DNA from: Hybos culiciformis
Taxonomy: Eukaryota > Arthropoda > Insecta > Diptera > Hybotidae
NCBI GenBank assembly: GCA_964007475.1
Contig: OZ023273.1
Coordinates: 83,215,712-83,279,711 of the forward strand
Length of the DNA stretch: 64,000 nt
Direction of reading: 5' to 3'
The position numbers and the translations under genes were made by a program. Below the pieces are notes generated by a model, which saw nothing but the letters and a program-made list of their open reading frames with translations, was not told the origin of the DNA and did not search any database. Each line of letters opens with the position of its first letter. Position 1 is the stretch's first letter. Shown here piece by piece: positions 34,663 through 46,353 of this stretch.

Positions 34663-36900
34663 GAAGTAGGGCCTTTACTTCCAAGGAACACGTATCCGTT
34701 CCACCAAGGTATTTATAGAAAATGAAAAAAAAAGTGAACCTTCATTACGACGGTGATTGAGTGATGTTAATGAGCTGTTGGTTTGGTGATTATCGATCAA
34801 TCTAATAGCCCTTTTCTGTTCTTTGTCCAGATACTCAAGATAGGTTCTAGGGCACCAGCACATACATGCGAATTGTGTTCTAATTTCGGTCGTATGTAGG
34901 AAAAGAAAGCCTTGAAAAGAAAATTGGGGATCAAAAGTTGACAGCTTTCCAGAAATTAGGCAGCATTGAGTTTTGGATGCGTTCAGCTCAACTCTGTTCA
35001 GAAGAACCCATTGTCAAATTTTGGAAAGGTCGTGGTTTGTGCTACTTTGCAAAAAATTGCGTTTAGTAGTAACAGCATTGGAAGATGCTGATTTCCTATT
35101 AATAAAATAATAGCATGCTACCAAGTTACTGTCATCGGCGAAGCTGTGGATGGGGTTGAGTGTTGATTTCAGAAGATCATTCATGAAAAATAAAAAGAGC
35201 GTTGGGTAGAGAACACACCCTTGGTGTACACCAGACTTGATATTAAAAATATGTGACTGGTACCCATCTACAACAGCGCGAATAGAACGACCAGACAAAA
35301 AGTTACTGATCCGGTTGACAAAGGCTGATCCTAGACCGATTGAGGGTTCTCATTTATCGCTTTTTTTAGGAATAGGCTGAACATGCACAGGTGCGGTAAA
35401 TGCCAAGTGAATATGAAAGATAGAAAAGGTTGCTCAGATGTTTAGCTAGAATAGAGGCAGTATGTTTTAGGACCACAGCCGGAATACCATCAGGGCCAAT
35501 GGACTTTTTTACATTCAGATTTTTTAGCACTTTCAAAACAGCACTTTGCCTAAAGTAAAGAAGAGTTTACCCGTAGCAAGACACGTTGATCTTGAGCTGA
35601 AGCTGCGAGTGTTGAGTTTTAACTAAAAAGTTTTGCAAACAAATTAGCCTTCCCAACCGAATCTGATATGATCCGGTCACCATCTCCAAGGGGAGGAAAA
35701 GATGTAGGCGAGCAAAAATTCTGTTGCACACTTTTAACTTTTAACACTTTTAACAGCTCCAGAAACTTCTGCTATTTTTAGGAAGGTTTAATATTACTTG
35801 ACGGTTCCTCTGGGTATACAAAACCTTCTGCTGACAACAAATCTTACTGCATCTGTTCCTGACCTCGCGCCAGTGCTTCAGTGACCTTAAAGAATTGTTT
35901 TGTATATACTCATTATCCCTATGTATGTATATACTCATTATCCCTGTCAGCTGACCTTTGCACCGGTGTCATTGAACCACGGAGTTTTAGTATTCGTTTT
36001 TTTTAAATCTTTTTATATGGTATGAAAAGTTTCAACCCTAGCAAAATAATTTCAGTAATGACAGCCGTGCAAAGGTCAACATCCCTCTCCAAGAAGCAAC
36101 GAGACAGATCCATCCGTTCAAGAAAACTGGCGAACCCACCCCAATCAGCTTGAGAATAGGTCCATACCATTCTTCCAGAAACTTTAGATAAACTCGCTCC
36201 ACCATCAAGAAAGAAGGACGTGTTAACGAGACAATGATCGGAAGGGGGCACTAATTGAAGCGGTATGATTATCTGGATTCGATGTCAGAAACAGATCCAA
36301 TAGATGATGACCCTGATGGTTTATATCTGGAATGTGGGTGGGTTCAGAAATAATTTGAATCAGATTATTAGAGATGATGACCCTGATGGTTTATATCTGG
36401 AATGTGGGTAGGTTCAGAAATAATTTGAATCAAGACTTGAAAAACCTTTACATATCTGCCTTCGGGACTGTTGCGATTAGAATGACTAAGCCATGATACG
36501 TTGTGTACGTCAAAATCATCGAAAACCGAAATTTCGGACTCTGGGTTTTTCGCCAGAATCTGATTTATTTGGTCCGACAGCAAGTCAAACTCGACAACGT
36601 GATCAGAACCAGTCAGTTGCGGGCTCCTGTAAAGGAAGCAAAAATGGATGACGTGTTTGTTGGTTCTTATTTTGAACCAAGGAAAATTTAATTAGGGACT
36701 TGATGATTTTAAATCTTTAATAGGATAACAAGCGACGTCATTCCATATATAAACGACGACTCCTCTGTGGGCAACGTATAAGGAGTGAAGATCATAACCG
36801 GAGATTGAAAAACGGTTACTTGGGTCTCCCTTAAAGCCAGACGGCTTGAAAATTCGTTTCCAAATCTCGGATGTTACAAAAATTAATACACAATTTTTTT
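34663..36900 (-). pseudogene. LINE-I copy 3, endonuclease and RT body
   Basis: The 5' portion of the LINE-I copy disrupted by LINE-II. Readable blocks from 5': GFKGDPSNRFSISGYDLHSL and GVVVYIWNDVACYPI at 36716-36850 (endonuclease N-part), ISVFDDFDVHNVSWLSHSNR at about 36450-36530, RMVWTYSQADWGGFASFLER at 36003-36251, RT start KSIGPDGIPAVVLKHTAS at about 35440-35520, RNRCSKICCQQ at about 35840, and SGRSIRAVVDGYQSHIFNI through IHSFADDSNLVACYYF at 35014-35298 (FADD active site retained). It ends RIRVPWK, then GGCCCTACTTC at 34663. Many frameshifts, and a tandem duplication of about 60-70 bp at 36302-36435. Confidence 0.88.
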
Positions 36901-38099
36901 CTCATACTTACTGCAGGAAGTGTAAATTTAAGTAAAACTAGTTGTTTCCGCTAACAAGTTGGTCAGCTACGAACCGGCGGTCAACAGTTTTTAAAACGTT
37001 ATTAACCTCCAGTACCGCAACGACAAGCGAGTGAAGAAAAGTGCACGGGGAAAAAAGAATATGAAATACAGGAAGACTTGGTAACCGCGTCAGGTTTAAT
37101 TATTAATATTTTTTTTTCGAATAAAATTCGTCAGGACACGATTTTGTGCGAACTTTTTAATTTTAAAATTTTTATAATTTTTTTTCTTATTATTATTATT
37201 ATTATTATTATTATCACAACATAAAAAAAAAATACAAAATTCGCACAAAGAATTGAAATTTAAATTTAAAATTATTATTTTTTTTTTTTTATTATTATAA
37301 ATTTATTTATTTTTTTGTTTTTTTTCTTTTGTTGAAACAATAAACAAAAATTATATTTAATAAAAATACAGACGATTAAAACGCGTACACTTATCTTCGA
37401 TAACAGAACAAAACTCAAATTCCTTATTCCCTCGCACTTAGGCCTGTTGGTCTGTTGTACCACCAAAGAAAAGAGGTGGACTAAGAAAGGAAACGATCAA
37501 ACATTTTTTTTGTTTAAAATTTTTTAATTGTATTTGCCACAAATATTTTTTTTTTATAAATCGTTGTCTTAAATTAATTTTAATTTAATTTTTTTAATTC
37601 GCTCATGCTTTGTTCATAGCTACCACAGTAAAGTAATTTTTGGAGGAATGTTCCGGAAACCTATTCACAGCTAATTTTATCTGAAAGTAAAAAATCAACT
37701 GCCAAAAATATAAAAACAAAGAAAAAAAAATTTTTTGACAGGAAAGGTATTGTAAAAAAAATATTTAGATGGGTAGGAAACGTAATGAAAAAGAAACAAC
37801 AAAATAATTTTGTGAAGTAATGAAATTTTTCAGATAGCAAAAAAAAATAGATTCAATTTTCTTAATTATTTGAAAATATTTTTAAAAAATTCTTTTTACG
37901 AAAAATAGATAAAATTAATATCTTCATTTTCAGTAAATTTGCTTAAATATAAATAGATAATAATACGAGCCAAGCTACAAAAATCTGTTAAACTTTTTCA
38001 AATAGGACGTCTATTTATTGAGAAATCGGAGCAAACGTCAAAAAAAATGGTATCGAGTCACGAAGAAACAGAGCCATATGCAAAGTTGTTTTCAACTAT

Positions 38100-38290
38100 T
38101 ACAACTATTGTTTTCGGCGAATTGTGATTGGACGAATTGTGTTTTCGATGCATTGTGTTTTCGATGAATTGTTTTGGATGAATTGCTTTTGGATGAATTC
38201 TTTTCGACGAATTGTTTTCGACGAATTGTCATTCGACGAATTGTGTTTTCGATGAATCGTGTTTTCGATGAATTGTTTTCGACGAATTTT
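38100..38290 (+). repeat. Degenerate CGACGAATTGTTTT tandem repeat
   Basis: About 12 loose copies of TTTTCGACGAATTG/TTTTCGATGAATTG of variable length. Confidence 0.8.
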
Positions 38291-38846
38291 TCCCAGACGG
38301 ATTTTAGTTCACTATAATTCAGTGAAAAATATTAACGCTTAACAACTATGTTAATTATATTGTGTCAATATATATATCTTTGGAAAAGTGGTCTGTAAAA
38401 CTAATTACTTGTAGTTTTGAATTTAATAGAAATTCAAGTAGGCTTTAAATGTAAAAAGAATAGCCTTTTTTTCTTATTACTAATTATGTATGAATACCTT
38501 TACAAAGTAATCCAGTATTCTTGCCAATTGGCAGTCAAATTAAAAAAAAAGAAATAGTTTTTTCCTGTTTAAGAATTATTACTGTACGAAATAAAAATAA
38601 ATTAAAACAAATAATAAGAAAATTTTTATTTTAATTTTTTTTTAAATGAACAGAAAATTAGTAAATTTTGTTTGCATAGATTTATTAATAATAAAATTAT
38701 AAACGGGTAATAAAAATGCTAAGCGGGCTCCACTGGTCTAGACCCATGCTCTAAATTATTTTCTTTCTGTTAAAATGTTTTTAAATTCATAATTTTTAAA
38801 TAAAGATTTACATAATCCCATTGTTGGTTTTAAAAATATTCTAAAT

Positions 38847-38901
38847 GAGTTTTCGTCGAGTTGATTTTTGATATGAAATTTTTTCAACTCGACGAAAACT
38901 C
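38847..38901. repeat. Perfect hairpin containing the same CGACGAAAACTC core
   Basis: GAGTTTTCGTCGAGTTGA and its exact complement, separated by about 19 bases. Confidence 0.85.
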
Positions 38902-40457
38902 AACTCTGTTTCAACCCGATCATATAAACTAGTACATAGTTAACTTAAAATATCATAAGCTAGAAAAAACACCCACAACTCAAAAAAATAAAAACCCGGT
39001 ACAAGCAGACATCAAAATTTGGTCTTAAAAACAGAACAACAAATTTCACATGCACAAAAATTATTTTTGTAGTTAAACTAAAAAAATATAATTCATTGGC
39101 CTTGAATAATTCAAATTATCTTTATTTGCCGACTAAAAATTTTGTATGTAGACATAATGGAAGTACCAAAATAAAGCAACTGTAAAAATGATAAAGAATC
39201 TCCTTTCGTAACAAAGAACGAGATTCGTTTTGAATTAAATCTTTCTGTAAGCTCCTCAACAGTTACTAATAAAATCATTAAAAATTAGCTCAAAAAAAGA
39301 TTTCGTTATTAAGCAAGAAAAATTAAAAAAATTGGTAACCTTCCCTAAAAGTCATACGAATTAGTCTGGAGAAATATTTTAATTGGATAACCAGAAATAT
39401 AAAGTATATATTAGGAGATCAGATCTCCGTGCAATGACATTGATCCAAAGTACACCCTCAACACAAGATTGACGCGATTTTAAATCACTTAAAAAATAGA
39501 CCTAAAAATTTAAGTAGATATTTATTAACATTCACCCTGTCATGTTTAAAGCCACAGACCCAAAAATTAGTTTGTTGCATAATTTATTTATTGTTATTTC
39601 TTACTGTTGTATCTTACCTCAGCCTTACCTAGCCACTCATTACCAGTCTCTTAATCATCTGAAAATACATTATATTATGTTGTTTTGACAAATATTTGAA
39701 GAATATTTATAGAAGATTTAAAAAAAAATTATTAAGTTTCTATTTGTTTTTCTCAATAACTTTCAACGGAAAATTAAATTGAGTAACTAAAATTATGATA
39801 GTAAATAAACTGCAATAAGTGAACAGCTTTTTCAATATATTAGTTAAATAAGATATATGGAACTGTTTGTGTACGTAATTTGAATAAGAACTATGTTAAT
39901 GATTTGTAGGTCAGCCAATACATTTTATGAGAATTTATATAATCTACTTATCTCTAAATTTTTTTAACTTTTTTAATTTTTTTAAATGTTTTTAACTACT
40001 TGCTTCAATTCTAGAATTATTAGACTATTATTGTTAGAGACAATGAATTTTTCGGTTAGAATCATCCTTATTAATGATATTTTTTATGTAAATTTACATA
40101 TTTATTTTTTTAAGAATTTACAGTATTATGATGCTGATTGAATTTATTTTTAAATCTTCTTATCTCAAGTACCAAATTAAATAACTTGGCAACCAACTTT
40201 ATTTTCTTTGAATCTTTATTAGAATTCCTCAACACAAAATACTTGTTTCGAAATAATGACAGATTTTAATATTAAACCTAGGCACAGTTTCTTGACAGAT
40301 TATTAGTTTTAATTCGACTAGAGATATACCTATAGATAAACAATTTAAAATATCAATAACTAAAATTTTGTCGCCTCCAGCTAAATTAATAAAAAAATAG
40401 GTTAAATTATCTAAAAATAATGTGAACAAACAAAAAAAAATATTGCTTTCCGTTACT

Positions 40458-40590
40458 AGATGGCCAATGAAAATAAGATGGCCAATGAAAATAAGATGGC
40501 CAATGAAAATAAGATGGCCAATGAAAATAAGATGGCCAATGAAAATAAGATGGCCAATGAAAATTAGATGGCCAATGAAAATAAGAATTT
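40458..40590. repeat. 18-bp tandem repeat, about 7-8 copies
   Basis: Unit AGATGGCCAATGAAAATA, nearly perfect. Period divisible by 3, so frames on both strands (repeated IRWPMK and SYFHWP) stay open artificially. Confidence 0.95.
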
Positions 40591-40793
40591 ATTGCCATCT
40601 GTCATCTTTTATTTATTTATTTAATTCATTCATTAAAGGAGCTTGCAGTGTTACAAAAAAACTAATTATAATTTACAAAGTAATAATAAAAGTTAATGTT
40701 AAATAAGTTGATAAAAAACAAAAAAAATAATTAGTAATTATGCAAGCAAATTCTGCTAATGGTAATTATATAAAATTATAAATCAACTAACTA

Positions 40794-41160
40794 TACCTTT
40801 ACAACTTCAAATTGGAATCATTTTCAAAATGGAAAAAATCATTTTAAAATTGCAAATAATCATTTCCAAATTGCAAGTAATCATTTTAAAATAGTGAGGT
40901 AGCACGTGTTGTCAGGTACTATAAAACACTGTGTGAAGTTTTTCATCAGTTGTATCTTTGCCAGAAAGTTCAATAAATAAAACAAATATTTTTTGCTTAA
41001 AAAAATGTCGTATATTAAGAAATGGTGGAAAGCTGATAATGCAGCAAATTTGTGGATATTTTTCAAACGCGTCTCGTAATGCTTGAATTTCATCTATTCC
41101 GTCTATTATTTTAGAGCTTTCTTCTTTTGCTTTATTGAAGCAATTTTTCAACTTTTCATG
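40794..41160. mobile_element. Decayed end of the Tc1/mariner-type element
   Basis: Starts TACCTTTACAACTTCAAATT next to TA, then reduced TTTTCAAAATGG-type repeats. The collinear block AGGTAGCACGTGTTGTCAGG, GTTGTATCTTTGCCAGAAAG follows, and then ATGTCGTATATTAAGAAATG, the same putative transposase start as at 21505. It diverges after about 41060. The minus-strand frame 40912-41151 (SKIIDGIDEIQALRDAFEK) is unassigned. Confidence 0.7.
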
Positions 41161-41251
41161 CGTAACTTGTTTAGCTCAACATTCAGCTAATATTTATTTA
41201 TCAAGTAAGTTGATTTTAGGAAGTGATTCGTTTTTCTCTATTGCTTCTAGG

Positions 41252-42078
41252 CAGAGCTTCGAACCGCAATTTATTTTGTTCCGGTTTTCGGTTTCGTTCT
41301 TAAAATTTTATCGTTTCGGGTTACGTTTCGGTTTTGAAAATTTAAATTTCGTTCCGGTTACGGTTCAATTTTTTTTTCGGTTCAAAACTGTTTTTTTTTC
41401 GGTTCAAGTTTTTTTTGAGTAACACTTTTTATGCTTGTCGTTAATTGCTTGCACGAAGAAAATTTTGACTCGTCTGATGCAGAGAATGAAGATGGACTAT
41501 CAAAAGAGTCAGAAACTTAGTCCTGTTCGACTTAATATTTATGCGGCAAAAACTCCAACCAGGTCCTTCAGAAATAATAGAAATAAAAAACACTTATTGT
41601 TTGAGCAAACTTGACATTGTGTCGTTTTCATTTTGTATGAAAACGACATAAAGTCAAGTGATTTTATGTCTTTTTTAATTTTGACTTTATGTCCATTTCA
41701 TAAACGACATAATGTCAATTGACTTTATGTCGTTATGAAATGGACATAAGGTCACTTGACTTTAAGTGACCTACCCAATACAAATACAAAATATAAATTT
41801 TTTATTCAAATTCAAACATAAAAAAAATATAAATTTTGTATTCAAACTAAAAATAAATAACAAAAATATATTCGTTAAAAAAGAAAAAAATTATAATTTT
41901 TTTATTTTTTTTCTTGTTTAAGGAACGAAAAAGAACAAAAAAAAACCGAAATGAAATTTCGTTCCGGGTTAGGTTACGGTTTTTTGAATTTAGAATATTT
42001 GGGTTCGGTTACGGTTACTGTTTGATTATAAATTCCGGTTTTTTCCGGTTTTCGGTTCGGTTCCGGTTCGAAGCTCTG
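41252..42078. mobile_element. Non-autonomous hAT element with CAGAGCTTCGAACCG ends
   Basis: 827 bp. TIRs CAGAGCTTCGAACCG and CGGTTCGAAGCTCTG, extended by subterminal runs of GGTTCCGGTTTTCGGTTTCG type on both sides. Flanks CTTCTAGG (41244-41251) and CTTCTAGT (42079-42086) match at 7 of 8 positions, as expected for an ageing hAT insertion. The interior contains nested palindromes at about 41600-41775. The open frames at 41135-41422 and 41914-42096 fall in the repetitive ends and are not genes. Confidence 0.88.
41600..41775. repeat. Nested palindromes of a CATAAAGTCAAGTGA motif
   Basis: Several overlapping inverted copies of TTGACTTTATGTCGTT and CCATTTCATAACGACAT-like sequence. Confidence 0.8.
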
Positions 42079-42432
42079 CTTCTAGTTAACGAATAACAAC
42101 CACATGCCTATAATGCGTCCCTAAAATTTGGATTATTCCCTGATCCACGGGTTGAAGCTTGGAAGTCATATTCGGTGGAAAAAAAATGTAATCTATTGCA
42201 GTCAATTTAGTTTAAATAGATACGTGAGTGGGTGAGCGGAACAATTATCTAAGAACATCAACATTTTTCGATCTTCATTTCAAATTTTGTATTCAGATTT
42301 ATTAAACAATAATTTTGAAAAATTATTAAACTTTATTAGGTAAGTATATGTTAAATAAAAACGTTGTAAAAAGTGTTTCCACGTTGAAATTGTTATAAGT
42401 TTTGCAAAAATATTATATATATGTTATATGAA

Positions 42433-43453
42433 CAGGGCCGTGACTGTAAATAGTTCATTACGGGAGCCAGTTTTAAAGGCGGCCAAAGAAATTAAATTAA
42501 CTTCTTGTTCGAAATCGTGTCGAGTTGTTATTATGTTATCAATCCTTATTTTTTGTCCTATTTAACAAAAAAGGAAAAAACAACTATCTATGTTTTTAGA
42601 AAAGGTAAACAAAACCTTAATTATTGATGCATTTTCTTAATTTAAAATTTTTTTTTTTTCATTATAATCTTTATTTTAATAATTGTTTAAGATTCAATTA
42701 GCCTATGAAAAATTGGAAATATTTGCTGAGATTGTACCGTATAAAGAAAACAGATAATAAAAAAATCAAACGCGGAAAAAAAGATAAAATATCACTAACC
42801 AGTGCTGTGAAAAATGCGACAAAAATTCTATGAAAAACAGCTCTGGCGGAATTTCAAAAGACTGTATTTGAATTTTATTTCTGTGCAGAAGCTGCAATGT
42901 ATAAAAAAATGAAAAAAAAAAAAAATTAAAATAAATGAAATTAATTAAAAATTGTATACAAAATTAAAGAAATCCAAATTCCACGTCACCAGCCCTGGAG
43001 AGTGATATTTTAGCTTTACTTCTGCGTTTTATTTTTTTTATTATCTGTTTCCTTTACTTCATAATCGCAGCAAATATGTTTCTCAAATGTTTTTTTCAAT
43101 TTGAGACAAAAAGAACCAAAAATTGAAAGCCAGTTCTATACTTTCTAACATAACAAAAAACAACTTCATTCGAGATTGTATTAACCCTAAAAAGCAAAAC
43201 CAAGACCTATTTCTCACAGTCAGGGCTCTTAATCTTTAATTTGGTTGGTTCAATTTAATTTTTTTTAACATAATGTTTTTAATCCCTATTAATAAATTTA
43301 TTATAGGTGTAACTTATTAATAAAAGTTCAAAATGGTTTGTGGTTTAAATTATATTTTCTAATTAAACAGAACTACATATATTTTGCACATATGGCTTAT
43401 AGGCGGCTTTACCGCCTTGCACGCAAGCAGCCATCAACTCAAGCAAGGCCCTG
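42433..43453. mobile_element. Non-autonomous hAT element, ~1 kb
   Basis: Ends CAGGGCCGTGACTG and CAAGGCCCTG. Flanked by TATATGAA (42425-42432) and TATACGAA (43454-43461), 7/8 identical. No transposase frame. It contains, or was invaded by, the TTAA-flanked repeat described at 42795. Confidence 0.78.
42795..43232. repeat. Copy 1 of a ~0.45-kb repeat ending at TTAA
   Basis: Collinear with 44215-44678: shared TGAAAAATGCGACAAAAATT, TTGAATTTTATTTCTGTGCA, TCACGTCACCAGCCCTGGAG and GTATTTTAGCTTT-like blocks. Right end CAGGGCTCTTAA. The left end is not recognised. Confidence 0.82.
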
Positions 43454-44129
43454 TATACGAATATGGTCAATATTATTTTTAATTATAATAAATAATACCT
43501 ATTATTTTAAAATTGCATTTGTATGAGATTTATTTTTTAAAATTATAAATTAACATTATAAAAATAAAATAATAATAATTTGAGTTATAAAAATTGAAAG
43601 AACAATTTATATGAAAACTAAATTATTAACTAAATTTTAAATAATAATTTTTAATAACAATATTAAATAAGTTAACTTGATTTATAAATTATAATGGTTA
43701 TATATTTGTCATATTTAAATCAAATAATAACGGAATAAAATCAATAAATTATTTTCCTACAAAAATTAAAATGAGAACTTGATTAAAAAGAAATTTTTAA
43801 ATTAAATTTAATAAATAAACTTTAAAATTAATAAATGACCCACTACAAAACCCCGCTATCCTATATTTATATTTCATAACCACTATTTTATTTTTATAAA
43901 TTATTTTTTTAAAATAAATAATTTTAATATTAAAAAGGATTTTTTTTTTTTAAATTATTTAATTGAAAGAATAATAATAATTTTTTAATAATATTTTTTA
44001 TTTTGATAAATATGAGAACTCAAATATTAATTTTTATAACATGCATTTATATATGATTTTGTTTTGCTGAATTTTTCGTAATTTATATTTCGTAATTTAT
44101 ATATAACACGCCGAAAAAAAAAACTTATA

Positions 44130-44678
44130 TTAAGAGCCCTCCATGTGAAATTCTGTTTTCTATTTCTGTTTACTATTTTTGCAGTTTTTTTTGTTTTATT
44201 TTACAGAAAATAAACGGTCGTGAAAAATGCGACAAAAATTGTACGAAAAACACCTCTACCAGAAAATCACAAAACTATATTTGAATTTTATTTCTGTGCA
44301 GAAACTGTAATTTATCAAAAAAATTAAAAAATTCTGAGAAATAAATGAAATTAATTAAAAATTGTTTAGGAAATTAAAGAAATTCAAAATTTCACGTCAC
44401 CAGCCCTGGAGAGTGGTATTTTAGCTTTATTTCTGCGTTTGAGATTTTTTTTTATCTTTTTCCTTTACTTCAGAATCCAAGCAAATATGTTCAAGTTTTT
44501 TAAAAGCTCATTTGGGCTAAATAACTCAAAATTTAAAAAATCCGCCTCACCTACCCTGGAGCCAGTTATATACTCTCTAACATATCAAAAAATCACTTCA
44601 GTCTAGATTGTAGTAACCCTACAATCAAAGCCAAACTAAGACCAATTTTTTGCAATTTTTCACATTGAGGGGTCTTAA
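44130..44678. mobile_element. Possible piggyBac-like MITE (copy 2 of the repeat)
   Basis: Starts TTAAGAGCCCTCCATGTGAA and ends TTCACATTGAGGGGTCTTAA: imperfect inverted termini with TTAA on both sides, the piggyBac target signature. 549 bp with no coding capacity. Classification is inferential because the termini do not start with the usual CCC. Confidence 0.6.
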
Positions 44679-45540
44679 GATTGATAAAAAAAAGTTTTGT
44701 CGAGTGTTGACAGAACAACTTTGTTAATTCTATTAAATTATGTTAAGATAATTAAAAAAAGTTACCCTAACAAAAAAAATGTATACGATTCACATAACTT
44801 GATTTTCAATAATAATTTTTAATAACAAATAAAAAATAAAATAAAAGAATTTATAAGACCAAGAATAAAATTCGCAATTGTTGTTTGATTTATTTATTTA
44901 TTTGTTTTATTACAGTTAATTAATATTTGGTTTCTGACAGAAATAAAGTGAAAAATAAAAGTTATTCTCAAACACTTGTGTTAATAATAATAAAATAAAA
45001 TTTCAGGCAAGTAATAAAGTAATAAATAAGTACTAATAAGTACTAGTAATAAATAAGTATTTAAAAATTTTATTACACGTACTTAGTACTAGGGTTTCCA
45101 GTCCGGATATCCGATTATCCGACGGATTTTGATTATTCGATAATCCGGATAATTTGCAATAAATATCCGATAATACGAATTTTTTTTTTAATAAACAAAA
45201 TATGGTTTTTTTTTTTTTTTTTAATTGTAAATTACACTGTAAAAGGATTTTAAAAGGAATCATGTACCTGACAATAGTAGTACTGATTTTATGACATGGA
45301 GCAGAGAGATGTTAAAGCGTATGAAAAGTATAGTATTGAAGAATATAAACTCCTGTTTAAAAAAGATTAGCTTAATTTATTCTATTATGACATTCTTAAA
45401 ACATTATTATCTTATGTCATATACTTAGAATGCTCACACCGGTTCAAAATAATAAAAAATGCAATAACTTAGTAAGTATACTTTCTATAGTATTTGTAGA
45501 CCTGAAAAAAATTTAATATATCACGTAATATTTCAAAACC
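44679..45540. other. AT-rich spacer with a GGATATCCGATTATCCG cluster
   Basis: At 45090-45180 a run of ATCCGGATAATTTGC/ATATCCGATAAT repeats follows CTAGGGTTTCCAGTCC. It may be one end of a decayed element (compare CTGGAAACCC at 46119-46128, inverted), but no target duplication is visible. Confidence 0.4.
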
Positions 45541-45543
45541 TTA

Positions 45544-45921
45544 TACCCTTGCTGCACTGGCAGTCTTAATATCAGTTCTTGCGAAAGACGTCTTTCTTTC
45601 AGTTCTCTTTCGTCTTTTGCCATATACAAAAAAATTCCAAGAGCCGAAAGAAAGACTCATCACAGTACATACTTTGTCGCTTTGATGCTTGTAGGTTGTT
45701 ATTTTTTGTTGTTTTTCTGCCTTAAATTAATTATTTCATAGTGGTTACACTTATTTCTGTCAAAAAAATAATAACAAACAGAACATTAAATTCATAAACA
45801 ATGAAAATTTGTTTTTTTTTTCTGTCAAAAGTGAGTAGAAAGAGAGTCCCTTTGGCAGTGTGTACAACTTTTTCATAAGACTGCTTTAAGACGTCTTCAT
45901 ATTGCCAGTCCAGAAAGGGTA
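45544..45921. mobile_element. MITE with TTA target duplication
   Basis: 378 bp. Left end TACCCTTGCTGCACTGGCAG, right end CTGGACTGGCAATATGAAGA when read from the other strand, both with an AAGACGTCTT core further in. Flanked by TTA at 45541-45543 and 45922-45924. A 3-bp TTA TSD suggests PIF/Harbinger. No coding capacity. Confidence 0.75.
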
Positions 45922-46353
45922 TTACATAACTGAATTATTATAATTATTGACTTGTTGTTTCGCGACAAAAATAAAAAATAATAATCAATAATAGAAATAG
46001 TGAATGTGAAATAAACAATCAAAGAGAAATAATTTTTTCAATGGAAATTTATAATTTGAAATAATTTTATAAAAGAAGAAAATAATTTAAATGTTTACTT
46101 GTAAACATTTTTATTTTTTTCTGGAAACCCAATTCAATTATACTGAAATATTTGAAATTTAATTTTAAAACAGATTTTATTAACTAAAATTATTGGTTCA
46201 CTTTAGAAGACACTCTATGCAAACCATAAACCATGATAAATAATTGAATTTTGTTTTAAAAAAAAAAGTAGAGTACAATTTTAGAACGTTTTTTGTGTTT
46301 CTAAACTGTTTTATTAGGACCCAAAAATCACAAGCTTAAAAAAGATTAATGAC

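Larger units (their letters stand above)
36901..40440. other. Possible LINE-I 5' part, then AT-rich spacer
   Basis: 36901-37480 contains moderately GC-richer sequence that could be LINE-I 5' UTR or ORF1, not recognised. After 37500 it is AT-rich without coding signal. A degenerate repeat lies at 38100-38290 and a hairpin at 38847-38901. Confidence 0.45.

Noticed and set aside
42433..44678. Reading the two direct 0.45-kb repeats as LTRs of a retrotransposon
   Set aside because: No TG...CA ends, primer site or coding sequence between them. The second copy instead has inverted termini with TTAA.
45088..46128. Element delimited by CTAGGGTTTCCAG and CTGGAAACCC
   Set aside because: Only about ten matching terminal bases and no target duplication. 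It would also enclose an independent MITE.
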